DNA from: an uncultured Coriobacteriaceae bacterium
Lineage (GTDB): Bacteria; Actinomycetota; Coriobacteriia; Coriobacteriales; Coriobacteriaceae
NCBI GenBank assembly: GCA_944322305.1
Contig: CALUOP010000002.1
Location: 290,892 to 354,891 of the forward strand
Direction of reading: 5' to 3'
Length of the DNA: 64,000 nucleotides
Shown here one piece after another: positions 13,294 to 22,473 of this stretch (the stretch's first letter is position 1; every line of letters starts with the position of its first letter). A model generated the notes under the pieces. That model saw nothing but the letters and a program-made list of their open reading frames with translations, was not told the origin of the DNA and did no database searches. Both the position numbers and the translations under genes were made by a program.

Positions 13294-13575
13294 ATGGCAA
13301 CCGCAGTGGTTTCCGGACGTGTTGACGAGGCGGTGCGCACGCGCGCGGCCCGTTACATCCAACAGGCCGGCATGGTCCCAGGCGACGTGATCAGGATCGT
13401 GTGGGAGCACATCGCCCGCACAGGAGAGGTGCCGCAGGAAGATGCGGACGCGGCGGCAGATGCCGACCGGTGGGACCAGTTCATGAGCTTTAGGGACCGG
13501 CTGCCCGAGGCAACCTGGCTTGCCACCATGACGGACGGGCAGATGAAGGACATGATTGCGGGCCGCTATGTCTAG
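13294..13575 (+). CDS. RelB/DinJ-like (ribbon-helix-helix) antitoxin
   Basis: This 93-residue protein has an N-terminal strand-helix-helix pattern (VVSGRVDEAVRTRAARYIQQAGMVPGDVIRIVWEHIA), as in RelB/DinJ-type antitoxins. An acidic, Ala-rich middle and a C-terminal tail follow that would wrap the toxin. The start at 13294 has a near-perfect AAGGAGG site. The gene overlaps the PIN toxin gene by 8 bp (ATGTCTAG), the usual TA coupling. It likely represses its own promoter through the GTATAC palindromes. Pairing an RHH antitoxin with this PIN family contrasts with the Phd-paired relative at 59864-60572. Confidence 0.8.
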   Translation: MATAVVSGRVDEAVRTRAARYIQQAGMVPGDVIRIVWEHIARTGEVPQEDADAAADADRWDQFMSFRDRLPEATWLATMTDGQMKDMIAGRYV

Positions 13576-14011
13576 GGGCGCGTTGTCGTATGTGCGTCGT
13601 CGGCTGCTGTTCGACACCAACGTGGCTCTCGACGCGGTGTGCCGCGCGCGGCCCCAGTCCGAGGAGGCCTGCCGCGTGCTCAGGCGGTGCAACGGGGGCG
13701 GCGACATGGGGATCGTCGCGTCCGGGTCGCTGAAGGACGCGTACTACGTGCTCACGCGCCAATACGGCGAGCCGGCCGCGCGCGAGGCGATCGAGTGGCT
13801 TACGGGGTTGCTGGTGGTGGCGCCGCTGGGTGCTGAGGAGTGCGACCTGTCGCTGCGTTCCGACGAGCCGGACTTCGAGGACGGGCTCATCCGCGCGTGC
13901 GCAGAACTCAACGACGTCGACTTCATTCTGACGCGTGACGCTGCGGCGTTCCGTGCGTCTCCCGTGCGTGCAATGACCTGTGCGGAGTATCTGGAGATCT
14001 GCGGGGAGTAA
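13568..14011 (+). CDS. PIN-domain toxin (VapC-like ribonuclease)
   Basis: This 147-residue PIN-domain protein starts with RLLFDTNVALDAV (first catalytic Asp). A central VASGSLKDAYYVL follows, then acidic EPDFEDGLIRACAELNDVDFILTRD, which supplies the remaining metal-binding carboxylates. PIN toxins are Mg2+-dependent RNases, usually cutting tRNA or rRNA. The ATG at 13568 lies inside the antitoxin's last codons. It is clearly related to the PIN protein at 60147-60572: both have the GSxKDAYY and DVEDG/DFEDG signatures. Confidence 0.85.
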   Translation: MSRGALSYVRRRLLFDTNVALDAVCRARPQSEEACRVLRRCNGGGDMGIVASGSLKDAYYVLTRQYGEPAAREAIEWLTGLLVVAPLGAEECDLSLRSDEPDFEDGLIRACAELNDVDFILTRDAAAFRASPVRAMTCAEYLEICGE

Positions 14012-14093
14012 CGCGGGCGGCTCCGGCTGAAGGGGCGGCGGGTTTTGGCTTGCGGCACAGTGGCGCGGCCCAGATGTGCAGGGGATGGAGCGC

Positions 14094-14123
14094 CTGACAG
14101 GGCGGCTGCCGGCGCGCTACAAT
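14094..14123 (+). promoter_or_regulatory. Putative promoter of prfC
   Basis: CTGACA (14094-14099) and TACAAT (14118-14123) are spaced 18 bp apart and end 35 bp before the prfC ATG. They fit a housekeeping sigma-70-type promoter. The preceding 80 bp after the toxin gene show nothing else. Confidence 0.5.
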
Positions 14124-14158
14124 ACCAAAGTTTGATCACGTTTCCTTAAAGGAGCCTC

Positions 14159-15772
14159 ATGCCAAGCATTGCCGACGAGATAGCCTCGCGCCGCACGTTC
14201 GCCATCATCTCCCACCCGGACGCGGGCAAAACCACGCTCACCGAGAAGCTTCTGCTCTACACCGGCACCATCCAGAGCGCCGGCTCGGTCAAGGGCAAGT
14301 CGTCGGCCAAGCACGCCGTCTCCGACTGGATGGAGATCGAGAAGCAGCGCGGCATCTCGGTCACCAGCTCGGTTCTGCAGTTCACCTACAACGGCTGCTG
14401 CGTGAACATCCTCGACACCCCCGGCCACCAGGACTTCTCGGAGGACACCTACCGCACGCTCATGGCCGCCGACGCCGCCGTGATGGTCATCGACGGCGCC
14501 AAGGGCGTGGAGGCGCAGACCGTGAAGCTCTTCCGCGTGTGCGCCCTGCGCGGCATCCCCATCTTCACCTTCGTGAACAAGCTCGACCGCGAGACGCGCG
14601 ACCCCTTCGACCTCATCGAGGAGATCGAGAACGTCCTCGGCATCGACACCTACCCCATGAACTGGCCCATCGGCTGCGGCCAGAACTTCCGTGGCGTGTT
14701 CGACCGCGCGACCCGCCACGTGCTGGCCTTCGAGGGCGACGGCCACGCCAACGCCACCAAGAAGGTGGGCGAGATCGAGGCAGAGCTGGGCGACCCCGCC
14801 ATGGACGAGCTTATCGGCGAGGAGAACCACCGCACCCTCATGGACGACATCGAGCTTTTGGACGGCGCGTCGGAGGCGTTCGACTTCGACGCCGTGCGCG
14901 CCGGCAAGCTCAGCCCGGTGTTCTTCGGCTCGGCGCTCACCAACTTTGGCGTGGAGCCGTTCTTGAAGGAGTTCCTGCGCCTGGCGCCCGCGCCGTCGGC
15001 CCACGTGGATGCCGAGACGGGCGAGCAGGTCGACCCGGCCACCGAGCCGTTCTCGGGCTTCGTCTTCAAGATCCAGGCCAACATGGACAAGAACCACCGC
15101 GACCGCATCGCCTTTCTGCGCATCTGCTCGGGCAAGTTCGAGCGCGGCATGGACGCCTGGCACGTGCAGGGCGCGCGCAAGATCAAGCTCGCTACCGGCA
15201 CCGCCATGATGGCCGACGACCGCGCCATTGTGGACGAGGCCTACGCCGGCGACATCGTGGGCCTCTTCGACCCGGGCATGTTCTCCATCGGCGACACCCT
15301 CTGCGCCGGCAAGCGCCGCGTGCGCTACGCCGGCATCCCCACCTTCGCGCCGGAGCACTTCGCGCGCGTGAGCCAGGTGGACACCCTCAAGCGCAAGCAG
15401 TTCGTGAAGGGCATGGAGGAGCTGGCCCAGGAGGGCGCGATCCAGATCTTCCGCGAGCTGGGCGCCGGCATGGAGAGCGTGATCGTGGGCGTGGTGGGCA
15501 CCCTGCAGTTCGAGGTTCTCGAGCAGCGCCTTAAAGCCGAGTACCGCGTGGAGGTGCGCCGCCAGCCGCTGGGCTACACCGACATCCGCTGGATCGTGAA
15601 CGAGCCGGGCGAGATCGACGTGAAGGCGCTCGACCTCACGCGCGACACCCTGCGCGTGGAGGACATGCGCGGCGGCAAGCTCCTGCTGTTCACGAGCCCG
15701 TGGAACATCGACTGGGCCAACGAGCACAACCCCAAGCTCAAGCTCTCGGAGTTCGGCAACGTGACGTTTTAG
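14159..15772 (+). CDS. prfC: Peptide chain release factor 3
   Basis: This 537-residue translational GTPase removes RF1/RF2 from the ribosome after peptide release. Motifs are G1 ISHPDAGKTTLTEKLL, the RF3-type SAVKG-like stretch SAGSVKGKSSAKHAVSDWMEIEKQRGIS (residues 42-69), G3 DTPGHQDF and G4 NKLDR. The RF3-specific MNWPIGCGQNFRGV lies near residue 165. Length matches the family (about 530). The start at 14159 follows TTAAAGGAG. It stands alone, with a terminator after it. Confidence 0.95.
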   Translation: MPSIADEIASRRTFAIISHPDAGKTTLTEKLLLYTGTIQSAGSVKGKSSAKHAVSDWMEIEKQRGISVTSSVLQFTYNGCCVNILDTPGHQDFSEDTYRTLMAADAAVMVIDGAKGVEAQTVKLFRVCALRGIPIFTFVNKLDRETRDPFDLIEEIENVLGIDTYPMNWPIGCGQNFRGVFDRATRHVLAFEGDGHANATKKVGEIEAELGDPAMDELIGEENHRTLMDDIELLDGASEAFDFDAVRAGKLSPVFFGSALTNFGVEPFLKEFLRLAPAPSAHVDAETGEQVDPATEPFSGFVFKIQANMDKNHRDRIAFLRICSGKFERGMDAWHVQGARKIKLATGTAMMADDRAIVDEAYAGDIVGLFDPGMFSIGDTLCAGKRRVRYAGIPTFAPEHFARVSQVDTLKRKQFVKGMEELAQEGAIQIFRELGAGMESVIVGVVGTLQFEVLEQRLKAEYRVEVRRQPLGYTDIRWIVNEPGEIDVKALDLTRDTLRVEDMRGGKLLLFTSPWNIDWANEHNPKLKLSEFGNVTF

Positions 15773-15832
15773 GCGCGCGGGGGAGTAGCCGAGCGCGGCG
15801 GCGGCCAGGCGCGGTGCCGTGCCGGCAAAAGG

Positions 15833-15893
15833 GCGGGGCCGCCTGCGCGATCCGGGTCGGATGGCTCGGATCTCGCGGGCGGCCCCGCTTTTT
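15833..15893 (+). terminator. Intrinsic terminator of prfC
   Basis: GCGGGGCCGCC (15833-15843) pairs perfectly with GGCGGCCCCGC (15878-15888), directly followed by TTTTT (15889-15893). The 34-nt loop can fold further. It separates prfC from the convergent dehydrogenase gene. Confidence 0.8.
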
Positions 15894-15921
15894 CATGGCC
15901 CGCTCTTATCGCCCGGCGCTT

Positions 15922-16905
15922 TTACCGCACCTCGTAAGGCGAGTTCTCGCCGCGGCTGAAGGCCAAAAGCGCCTCAACGTTGCTGCGCACCATGTGCTCT
16001 ACGTCCTCGGCGGTGTAGAAGGCCATGTGCGGCGAGACGATCACGTTGGGCAGCGCCATCAGCACGGCGCGGTCGCGGTTGGGCAGCGGCTCGCCCGTGC
16101 GGTCGAGGTAGTACAGGCCCGCCTCGTTCTCGATGGTGTCAAGCGCCGCGCCGCCCAAATGCCCCGATTCCAGCGCCTCAACCATCGCAGACGTGTCCAC
16201 CAGCATGCCGCGCGCGGCGTTTACCAAGATGGTGCCCGGGCGCATGCGCGCAAGCTCGGCGGCGCCGATCATGTGGTGGTTCTCGGGCAGGCCGGGCGCG
16301 TGCAGGGTCACCACGTCGGCTTGGGCGAGCAGCTCCTCCAGGCTCACGTAGCGGGCGAGCCTTTGCACCTCGGCGCGCGGATAGGGGTCGCAGGCCAGGA
16401 TCTGGCAGCCGAAGCCGGCAAGCTCCTGGATCACGCGCGAGCCGATGGCGCCCGTGCCCACCACGCCCACGGTGCACGAGGAAAGCGAGCGCCCCAGCTT
16501 GCCGGCCAGCCCGAAGTTCTGCCCGGCGGCCTGCTGGAACACCAGCTTGGCCCGGCGCAGCGCCATGAGCATGAGCATCACGGTGTAGTCGGCCACGCCG
16601 TCGGGCGGGTAGGCGGCGTGGGCCAGGCGCATGCCCAGCGCGCGGGCGTGGGCCACGTCAATGTGGTCGTAGCCGATGGAACGCGTGGCGATGGCGCGGA
16701 TCCCCAGCGCGTGGTAGCGGTCGAGGAGCTCCGGCGTCATGGGGTTGGTGATGATGCAGAGCGCGTCGGCGCCAGCGGCAAGCTCGACGTTTTCCAGGGT
16801 GGGGTAGTCGGCGGTCCAGCCGTAGGTGAAGCCGAGCCGGCGGCTTAGGCTGTCCAGGTAGCCGAGCTCGTCAAAGGGGCGCAGGGCGTAGGCAAACAGG
16901 TGCAT
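15922..16905 (-). CDS. D-2-hydroxyacid dehydrogenase (D-lactate dehydrogenase/VanH-like)
   Basis: This 327-residue NAD-dependent dehydrogenase reduces a 2-keto acid to the D-2-hydroxy acid. The Rossmann motif VGVVGTGAIGSRV is near residue 145. The catalytic triad is represented by Arg in the SIGYDHID-to-NAARG region, Glu in DTIENEAG, and His in SPHMAFYT. The last is the form typical of D-lactate dehydrogenases and VanH rather than glycerate enzymes. The start at 16905 has CGAGAGGAGA upstream; longer frames run into the divergent promoter. Pyruvate-to-D-lactate is the most likely reaction for a fermenter, but this is inferred. Confidence 0.88.
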   Translation of the reverse strand: MHLFAYALRPFDELGYLDSLSRRLGFTYGWTADYPTLENVELAAGADALCIITNPMTPELLDRYHALGIRAIATRSIGYDHIDVAHARALGMRLAHAAYPPDGVADYTVMLMLMALRRAKLVFQQAAGQNFGLAGKLGRSLSSCTVGVVGTGAIGSRVIQELAGFGCQILACDPYPRAEVQRLARYVSLEELLAQADVVTLHAPGLPENHHMIGAAELARMRPGTILVNAARGMLVDTSAMVEALESGHLGGAALDTIENEAGLYYLDRTGEPLPNRDRAVLMALPNVIVSPHMAFYTAEDVEHMVRSNVEALLAFSRGENSPYEVR

Positions 16906-16970
16906 GGGTATCTCCTCTCGGCCGGATGCGGAGGCGTCGTGCGTCTTGGGCGGCCCCATGATACCGCGGC

Positions 16971-16998
16971 TTGCCACGCGCTGCGCGTTTGCTATGAT
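16971..16998 (+). promoter_or_regulatory. Putative promoter of the broken MFS gene
   Basis: TTGCCA (16971-16976), a 16-bp spacer and TATGAT (16993-16998) with an upstream TG (extended -10) lie 110 bp before the MFS start codon, in the divergent gap shared with the dehydrogenase gene. Confidence 0.5.
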
Positions 16999-17107
16999 AG
17001 GCGCGCCGGTTGCGCAGGGTGTTTCCGCGCAAAAGCGCCCGGTTCGCCCGGGGAGGCGCGCTCTCAGGCGCGTGGAGGTTTCCGCGAGATCTGCCTGGGA
17101 GGTTACT

Positions 17108-18534
17108 ATGCGCAACGCGCTTTCTCGCTCCGCCGCGGCATCCGCCCCCAACAAGTGGGTGGTGCTTCTCACCGTGGTGCTCATGACCTTTATGTGACAG
17201 CAGCATCGTCAACGTGGCGCTGCCCGCCATGCAGCGCGAGCTCGCCGTGGGCGCTTCCGACATCCAGTGGGTGTCGAGCGTGTACTTGCTCGTGTGCTGT
17301 GCGGCGGTGCTCGTGTTCGGCCGGCTGGGCGACCTGTTCGGCAAGGTGCGGCTCTTCCAGCTGGGCGTGGCGCTTTTCACGCTCGGCTCGCTTTTGTGCG
17401 GGCTTTCCACCACGCTGCCGGCGCTTATCGGCGCGCGCGTGGTGCAGGGGATCGGCGCGGCCAGCGCCACGGCCACCAACATGGGCATCGTCACCGAGGC
17501 GTTCCCGGTCACGCAGCGCGGCCGGGCGCTGGGGGATCGTGTCCACGTTCGTCTCGCTCGGCATGATGTGCGGCCCCACCATCGGCGGGGTGCTGGTGGC
17601 GGCCTACCCGTGGGAGTCGATCTTCCTCATCAACGTGCCGGTGGGCGTGGTGGCCTTCGTGGTCGGCCTCAAGACGCTGCCGCGCGACGTTGCCCCCGCC
17701 GAGCGCCAGCGCCTCGACATCGCAGGTGCCCTGCTCATTGCGCCGGCCCTTTTTGCGGCGTTCTACGCTCTCACCAACCTGGCCAACGGGGCGGATCCGG
17801 CCATGATCGCCCTGCTGGCGCTGGGCGTTGCGCTCTTCGCTGTGTTTGTGGCGGTGGAGAAGCGCGCCGCCTCGCCGCTCGTGCGGCTCGACGTGTTCCG
17901 CAACGGGTTGTTCTCGCTCAACCTCATCACCATGTTCCTGTGCTTCGCGGTGGTGGGCGGCACCGAGCTTTTGCTGCCGTTCTACCTGCAGGACGCCTGC
18001 GGGATGCCCTCCAACGTGGCGGGCCTTGCGCTTACGGCCATCCCGCTTGCCATGGCGGTGGCGGGACCGGTGGCCGGCGCGCTTTCCGACCGCATCGGCT
18101 GCGCGTTGCCGTGCCTGGTGGGCCTGGCGGTGTACGCGGCGGGTATCGCGCTGGTGGGCGGACTCACCCAGACGGCGTCGCTTGCGCTGGTGGTGGGGCT
18201 CATGGCGTTCATGGCGGCGGGTACGGGGCTTTTCCAGTCGCCCAACAACTCGCTGGTCATGGGCTCGGTTGACCGCGAGCACCTGGGGTTTGCCGGCAGC
18301 TTGGTGTCGCTGGTGCGCTACATGGGCATGTCGGCCGGCGTCACCGGCGGCACCACGCTTCTGTACGGGCGCATGAGCGCGCTGGCCGGCTACGAGGTGA
18401 GCGCGTACGTGCCCGGTCAGCCGGAGCTCTTCTTGGCGGGCTTCAGCTTTGCGTTTTACGTCTTTGCGGCGTTGGTGCTTGCCGGCGCGGTGTTCACGGT
18501 GGCAGGCATGGTGCTCAAACGCCGCCGGAGGTAG
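17108..18534 (+). pseudogene. DHA2/EmrB-type MFS drug exporter gene broken by two +1 frameshifts
   Basis: Conceptual translation across three frames gives one 14-helix major facilitator of the EmrB/QacA type. The first 28 codons (ATG 17108) end at TGA 17195, where ATG-T-GACAGC should read ATGGACAGC (motif MDSSIVNVALP). The second frame runs through GRLGDLFGKVRLF and ARVVQGIGAAS to GGGGG at 17531-17535, where one extra G shifts it again. The third frame then continues cleanly to 18534. Two single-base insertions in one gene mean either a recent pseudogene or sequencing error. Codon use either side is normal, so decay is recent if real. Confidence 0.8.
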
Positions 18535-18543
18535 GCGCGCGGC

Positions 18544-18940
18544 GGGCGAACGCGGCGTTCGTACGAGTTTCCTGGGCGGGAATGCTGCCCGTATGAGCAT
18601 CGCGCGCAAAACCCGGGTTCGTACGACCGCTGCGGGCGAGCACTGCGCTTATACGGCAACTGTGGGCGAAAGCTGTGTTCATACGACTGCTGCGGGCAAA
18701 AGGTCCACTCATACGAGCGCGCTGGGCGAGAATTGCGATCATACGGCCGCTGTGGGCGAAAAGCGGACTCGTACGATCCCGTTGGGCGAAAACATCACTC
18801 ATACGAATGCTGTGGGCGAAAACTGCACTCATACGAGCACGTTGGGCGAAAGAATCACTCATACGAGCGCGCTGGGCGAAAATGGCGTTGATACGAGCCG
18901 AGGTGGGCGAAAACCGTGTTCATACGAAGTTTTTGCCTCG
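18544..18940 (+). repeat. Inverted repeat array II, left arm: 13 copies of a 30-bp unit
   Basis: The core GGGCGAAAA recurs at an exact 30-bp step at 18544, 18574, 18604, 18634, 18664, 18694, 18724, 18754, 18784, 18814, 18844 and 18874, then at 18905 (31 bp). Each core is followed about 14 bases later by TCATACGA. The other bases vary, so units are similar but not identical. The period is a multiple of three and lacks stops, which leaves reading frames open on both strands as 10-residue repeats. No ribosome site or start supports any of them. Confidence 0.9.
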
Positions 18941-19023
18941 GAAAACGACTCTGCGGCAGGCGGATAGGGCCATGTGCGACCGGTTTGCCCTTACATGACG
19001 AAAGGGCGGTTAGGGCGAGTTGC

Positions 19024-19300
19024 ATTTTCGCGCAAAGCTTTCGTATGAGTGAGCTTTTCGCCCGTTGCGCTCGTATCGATGTAATTCTCGCCCGTTGCGC
19101 TCGTATCGATTCAATTCTCGCCCAGACGTACTCGTACCAGCTTGGTTTTCGCCCGGCCAAGTTGTTTCGGCCTTCCTTTTCAGTTTGCGGCGACCGCATC
19201 GGCTCGGTTCACCGCCCGGCCAAATTGCATTGGCTTCTCTTTTTTCGCTCGCGGCGCTCGTGCCAGCCCGGTTTTCTGCCCGACCGACGTTGTTGCGCAT
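19024..19300 (-). repeat. Inverted repeat array II, right arm
   Basis: After an 80-bp spacer the same motif returns inverted: TCGTATGAGTG then TTTTCGCCC. TCGCSC cores fall at 19028, 19058, 19088 and 19118, again 30 bp apart, then at 19149. One right-arm unit (19041-19063) is 20/23 identical to the reverse complement of left-arm unit 18784-18806. From 19149 a looser 60-64-bp repeat (CGCCCGGCCAA at 19150 and 19214) continues to about 19300. The remainder to 19471 shows no gene. Confidence 0.85.
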
Positions 19301-19471
19301 CCGGAATCACCGCTCGGGGCTGGCGTCTGATCCTGCTGCTTGGCAGCAATGGCCAGATCCGCTCATCCCCGTGGGCGAGAACAACATCCATATGAGAGCG
19401 CCGCCCCTGCACCGTCCCAGCGCGCCGCCCCGCCCCTCGCGTCGCACCGCCCTGCGCATTGTCCTGTGCGT

Positions 19472-20650
19472 TTACAGCTTTACGCCGGCTTTTTGCGCTT
19501 GCGTACGCCATTGCCGTTCGGCTGCGAGCTTGTACGCAAAGCGGGGGAGGGGCGGCTTGGACAGTACGGTTCCCAGCTCGCCGCCGGTAAGCAGCGCGCC
19601 AACAAGCTCGTCAACAGCTTCCGAGACGCGGCGGCGCATCATGCCCATGCGCGGCATATGGGCGCAAGGCAGGATCATGCCTCCTCCGCCCAGGGCAACG
19701 CCGCCCATCCAGCAGACGCCCGCCGCGCGGCAGAAGCTCTCAACCACCGCAAACGAGGGTAGGATCTGCTCCGGCTCGTAAAATCCCAGGTTGGCAAGGG
19801 TGTACACGCGCGTTCCGGGCGCCAGCTCGCCTTGCGCGCGCTCGAGCAGCTCAACCAGGCCGGCCGGCAGCGCGTCCACGTACAGCGGGTAGCCCAGCAC
19901 CGCGGCGTCGCAGCCGGCAAGCGCTTGCACGGCCTTCTCGGACACGCTCGGCGCGGCGGAGGGGCATCCCACAGAAACAAGCTCGGGGGCGGTGACGCCG
20001 GCCAGCTGCGCGTAGGCGCCAAACGCCTCGGCAAGGTCGGCCAGCAGGTGCGCGGTGGCGGAGCGCGGTCCCTTGGGGCTGGCGTTCACCAGGGCAATGC
20101 GCTTCGGTGCCGTGCGGGGCGCCAGCGCAACCGACCGCGCCGGAACAGCCGCGGCGCTTTCCTCCCGCCCCACGCCCGCCGCGGTTTCCGGGAACCAGGT
20201 GCCAACAAAATCCTGACCCATGTTGAGGGCGTTTGCCCGCGCGATGCGCTCGAAGCTCTCGCGCTCGGACTCGGTCGAGGGGCCGTAGAGCCAAGCGCGC
20301 AGCGCAACCCGGTTGCCGTAGCGCAGCCGATGGTGCATCTCGTTGTTCACGATGCGGAAGTTGGGGTGCAGGTAGCCGATTGCGCGGTCGAGGGCGCGCT
20401 TGACCAGCGGACTGTATCCGCCAAAGGCGTTGCGCGCAACAACCCAGAGCTCGTCGGTGCGGGCGAGAACCTCGGGCAGCCTTTGCAGCTCGTCGCGAAA
20501 CACGCAGGTGCCGGGCGTGCGCACCCAGCAGGCAAAGCAGCCGCAGCAGTCGCGTGCGGCGAGCAGGTCCTCGCGCGCAAACAGCGCGTCGCTCTCGATG
20601 CCGAGCCCTTCAAACTCGCGGCGCGGCAGGTCGCAGATGATCGTACGCAT
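19472..20650 (-). CDS. Tandem flavodoxin-fold oxidoreductase with N-terminal Cys cluster
   Basis: This 392-residue protein appears to be two flavodoxin-like domains in one chain. The N-terminal half (1-180) carries DCCGCFACWVRTPGTC, a Cys-rich loop like the CRACYDCW of the gene at 108-779. The C-terminal half (about 195-360) restarts with RIALVNASPKGPRSATAHLL, a typical FMN-binding loop, followed by AAVLGYPLYVDALP. The start at 20650 has AAAGGA upstream; longer frames have no such site. It is probably an NAD(P)H-linked flavin oxidoreductase; the partner and substrate are unknown. It ends beside repeat array II. Confidence 0.75.
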   Translation of the reverse strand: MRTIICDLPRREFEGLGIESDALFAREDLLAARDCCGCFACWVRTPGTCVFRDELQRLPEVLARTDELWVVARNAFGGYSPLVKRALDRAIGYLHPNFRIVNNEMHHRLRYGNRVALRAWLYGPSTESERESFERIARANALNMGQDFVGTWFPETAAGVGREESAAAVPARSVALAPRTAPKRIALVNASPKGPRSATAHLLADLAEAFGAYAQLAGVTAPELVSVGCPSAAPSVSEKAVQALAGCDAAVLGYPLYVDALPAGLVELLERAQGELAPGTRVYTLANLGFYEPEQILPSFAVVESFCRAAGVCWMGGVALGGGGMILPCAHMPRMGMMRRRVSEAVDELVGALLTGGELGTVLSKPPLPRFAYKLAAERQWRTQAQKAGVKL

Positions 20651-21012
20651 GGCGTATCCTTTCGGCGCCGGCGCCTCAGGGCGGGGCGCGAGACCGGCTT
20701 GGCCCAGCTCGGCGAGAAGGTCGGCGATAACGGCTGCCGTGGAGCGGGACGACGCGTAGGGGGGCTTTCCAGTGAGCGGGGTGATATGGATGATACCCAA
20801 ACCACACGCGAGTTTCTCGGCGATGCACTTGCGGGGCCGGCGTTGCGGGCGGCGTGGGCGAGCTCGCCCCTTTACCGCCTCTGAGCGCGGGCGGCTCCCC
20901 GGCGCTCGGGCCGATCGCCAGCCACCGCAGGTGCTTGTCCGCGCGATGTGCGACAATGAGCCCAACCGCCGCCGCGCGGCAGGCGCGACGGCCCGTAAAG
21001 AGGGGAGCCGCC
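20651..21012. other. 362-bp divergent intergenic region without a recognised gene
   Basis: This gap lies between the tandem flavoprotein (minus) and the uracil/xanthine permease (plus). The sequence is GC-rich, and I see no conserved riboswitch core, tRNA or convincing promoter pair. The only clear signal is the AAAGAGGGGAG ribosome site at 20997-21007 for the permease. Confidence 0.5.
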
Positions 21013-22296
21013 ATGGCAAGACATGAGCGAGAGGTCATCGGTGTTGACGACCGGGTTTCGGTTGGACGCGCCATCCCGCTGGGGATCCAGCACATGATGA
21101 GCATGTTCGGCTCGACGGTGCTCGTGCCCGTGCTCACGGGGCTCGACCCCAACGTCGCCATCATGTGCTCGGGCATCGGCACCATCTGCTACCTGCTCGT
21201 CACGGGCAACAAGATCCCGAGCTACCTGGGCAGCTCGTTTGCCTTCATCAGCCCGATTCTGGCCGTCGGCGCTACGCAGGGGCTTGACGCCGCCATGTCG
21301 GGCGTCGTGGTGGCAGGCATGGTGTTTCTGGCGGTGGCGGGCATCATCCGGCTGGTCGGCACCGGCTGGCTCGACCGGCTGCTGCCGCCGGTGCTCGTGG
21401 CTTCGGTCATGGTCGTGATCGGCGTGGGCCTCTCGGCCACGGCGGTCGACATGGCCTTTATGCAGGACCTCCCGGACGGTTCAGCGGTGTTCTTTGGGCT
21501 CGGCGCCGTCGTTGCGGCGATCACGCTCGTGGCGGCCGTGGTGTTCTCGAGCATGGGCGGCATCTTCGGGACGATCCCCGTGCTGCTCGCCATCATCGTG
21601 GGCTACCTTGTGTCGGTGCCGCTCGGGCTCGTGGACTTCGCGCCCGTGGCGGAGGCTGCCTGGATCGGCCTGCCGCACATCTCGGCTCCGCGTTTCGACA
21701 TGGGCGCCATCGCGCTCGTTGCGCCCGTGGCCGTTGTCGTGGTGATCGAGCACATCGGCCACCTGCTTGCCGTGGGCGAGATCGTGGGCAAGGACTACCG
21801 CTCCATGCTGCCGCGCTCGCTTGCCGGCGACGGCATCTCGACCATGATCTCGGGCTTCCTCGGCGGTCCCCCCACCACCACGTACGCCGAGAACATCGGC
21901 GTTATGAGCGTCACGCGTGTCTACTCCACGCAGATCTTCTGGTACGCGGGCGGCTTCGCGCTGCTCATCGGCGGCTTCTGCCCCAAGCTCGCCGCGCTTA
22001 TCCAGTCCATCCCCGGGCCGGTCATGGGCGGCGTCTGCCTGCTGCTCTTCGGTCTGATCGCTTCCAACGGCCTGCGGATGCTCGTGTCCAACAAGGTGGA
22101 CTTCGACGTCAACCGCAACCTCATGATCGCCTCGGTCGTCATCATCGTGGGCGTGGGCATGGAGACGAGCGGCATCTCGATCCCCATCGGCGACTACACG
22201 CTCCCCGGCATGGCGACCTCCGCGCTAGCGGGCATCCTGCTCAACCTGATCCTGCCCGGCGGCAAGACAGAGAAGCCGGCAGACTTTACCGACTAG
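21013..22296 (+). CDS. Uracil/xanthine permease, NCS2 (NAT) family
   Basis: This 427-residue membrane transporter of the nucleobase:cation symporter-2 family is predicted to import uracil or xanthine with H+ or Na+. Features are GIQHMMSMFGSTVLVPVLTGLDP at the first helix, GSSFAFISPI, the catalytic-helix segment VVVIEHIGHLLAVGEI and the signature TTTYAENIGVMSVTRVYST. The last is the UraA-type pattern, favouring uracil. Length and about 14 helices match the family. It is a single gene with no adjacent pyrimidine enzymes. A hairpin (22336-22343 with 22357-22364) follows the stop, without a T-run. Confidence 0.92.
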   Translation: MARHEREVIGVDDRVSVGRAIPLGIQHMMSMFGSTVLVPVLTGLDPNVAIMCSGIGTICYLLVTGNKIPSYLGSSFAFISPILAVGATQGLDAAMSGVVVAGMVFLAVAGIIRLVGTGWLDRLLPPVLVASVMVVIGVGLSATAVDMAFMQDLPDGSAVFFGLGAVVAAITLVAAVVFSSMGGIFGTIPVLLAIIVGYLVSVPLGLVDFAPVAEAAWIGLPHISAPRFDMGAIALVAPVAVVVVIEHIGHLLAVGEIVGKDYRSMLPRSLAGDGISTMISGFLGGPPTTTYAENIGVMSVTRVYSTQIFWYAGGFALLIGGFCPKLAALIQSIPGPVMGGVCLLLFGLIASNGLRMLVSNKVDFDVNRNLMIASVVIIVGVGMETSGISIPIGDYTLPGMATSALAGILLNLILPGGKTEKPADFTD

Positions 22297-22399
22297 CAGG
22301 GCGCGGAGCTCTGGCAAAACGCTTTTGACAAGCGGGGGCGCGCGCCCAGTGCGGCGGCGCGCCCTCGCTGTGCGTGAAGGGCCTTGCCATACTCTTATG

Positions 22400-22427
22400 T
22401 TGACCAACAATCTAGTCAATATATGTG
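22400..22427 (+). promoter_or_regulatory. Promoter/operator of the Phd-PIN toxin-antitoxin operon
   Basis: TTGACC (22400-22405) is a good -35, and TATGTG (22422-22427) a 16-bp-spaced -10. TTGAC (22400-22404) and GTCAA (22415-22419) form an inverted repeat across the promoter, a likely antitoxin operator. Confidence 0.55.
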
Positions 22428-22473
22428 TTACCGTGTATTGGTGAGGACGGGTGAAGACGCATGGGGAGGGACT

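Noticed and set aside
18544..18940. CRISPR array
   Set aside because: Units are contiguous and only partly conserved, with no identical repeat alternating with unique spacers, the period is 30 bp overall, and no cas genes are near.
18449..18967. A plus-strand reading frame of 172 codons over array II with 10-residue repeats (GENxxHTSAL-like)
   Set aside because: The frame starts inside the MFS gene, has no ribosome site, and other frames on both strands are equally open because the 30-bp period is a multiple of three without stops. The inverted right arm cannot be explained by a coding repeat.
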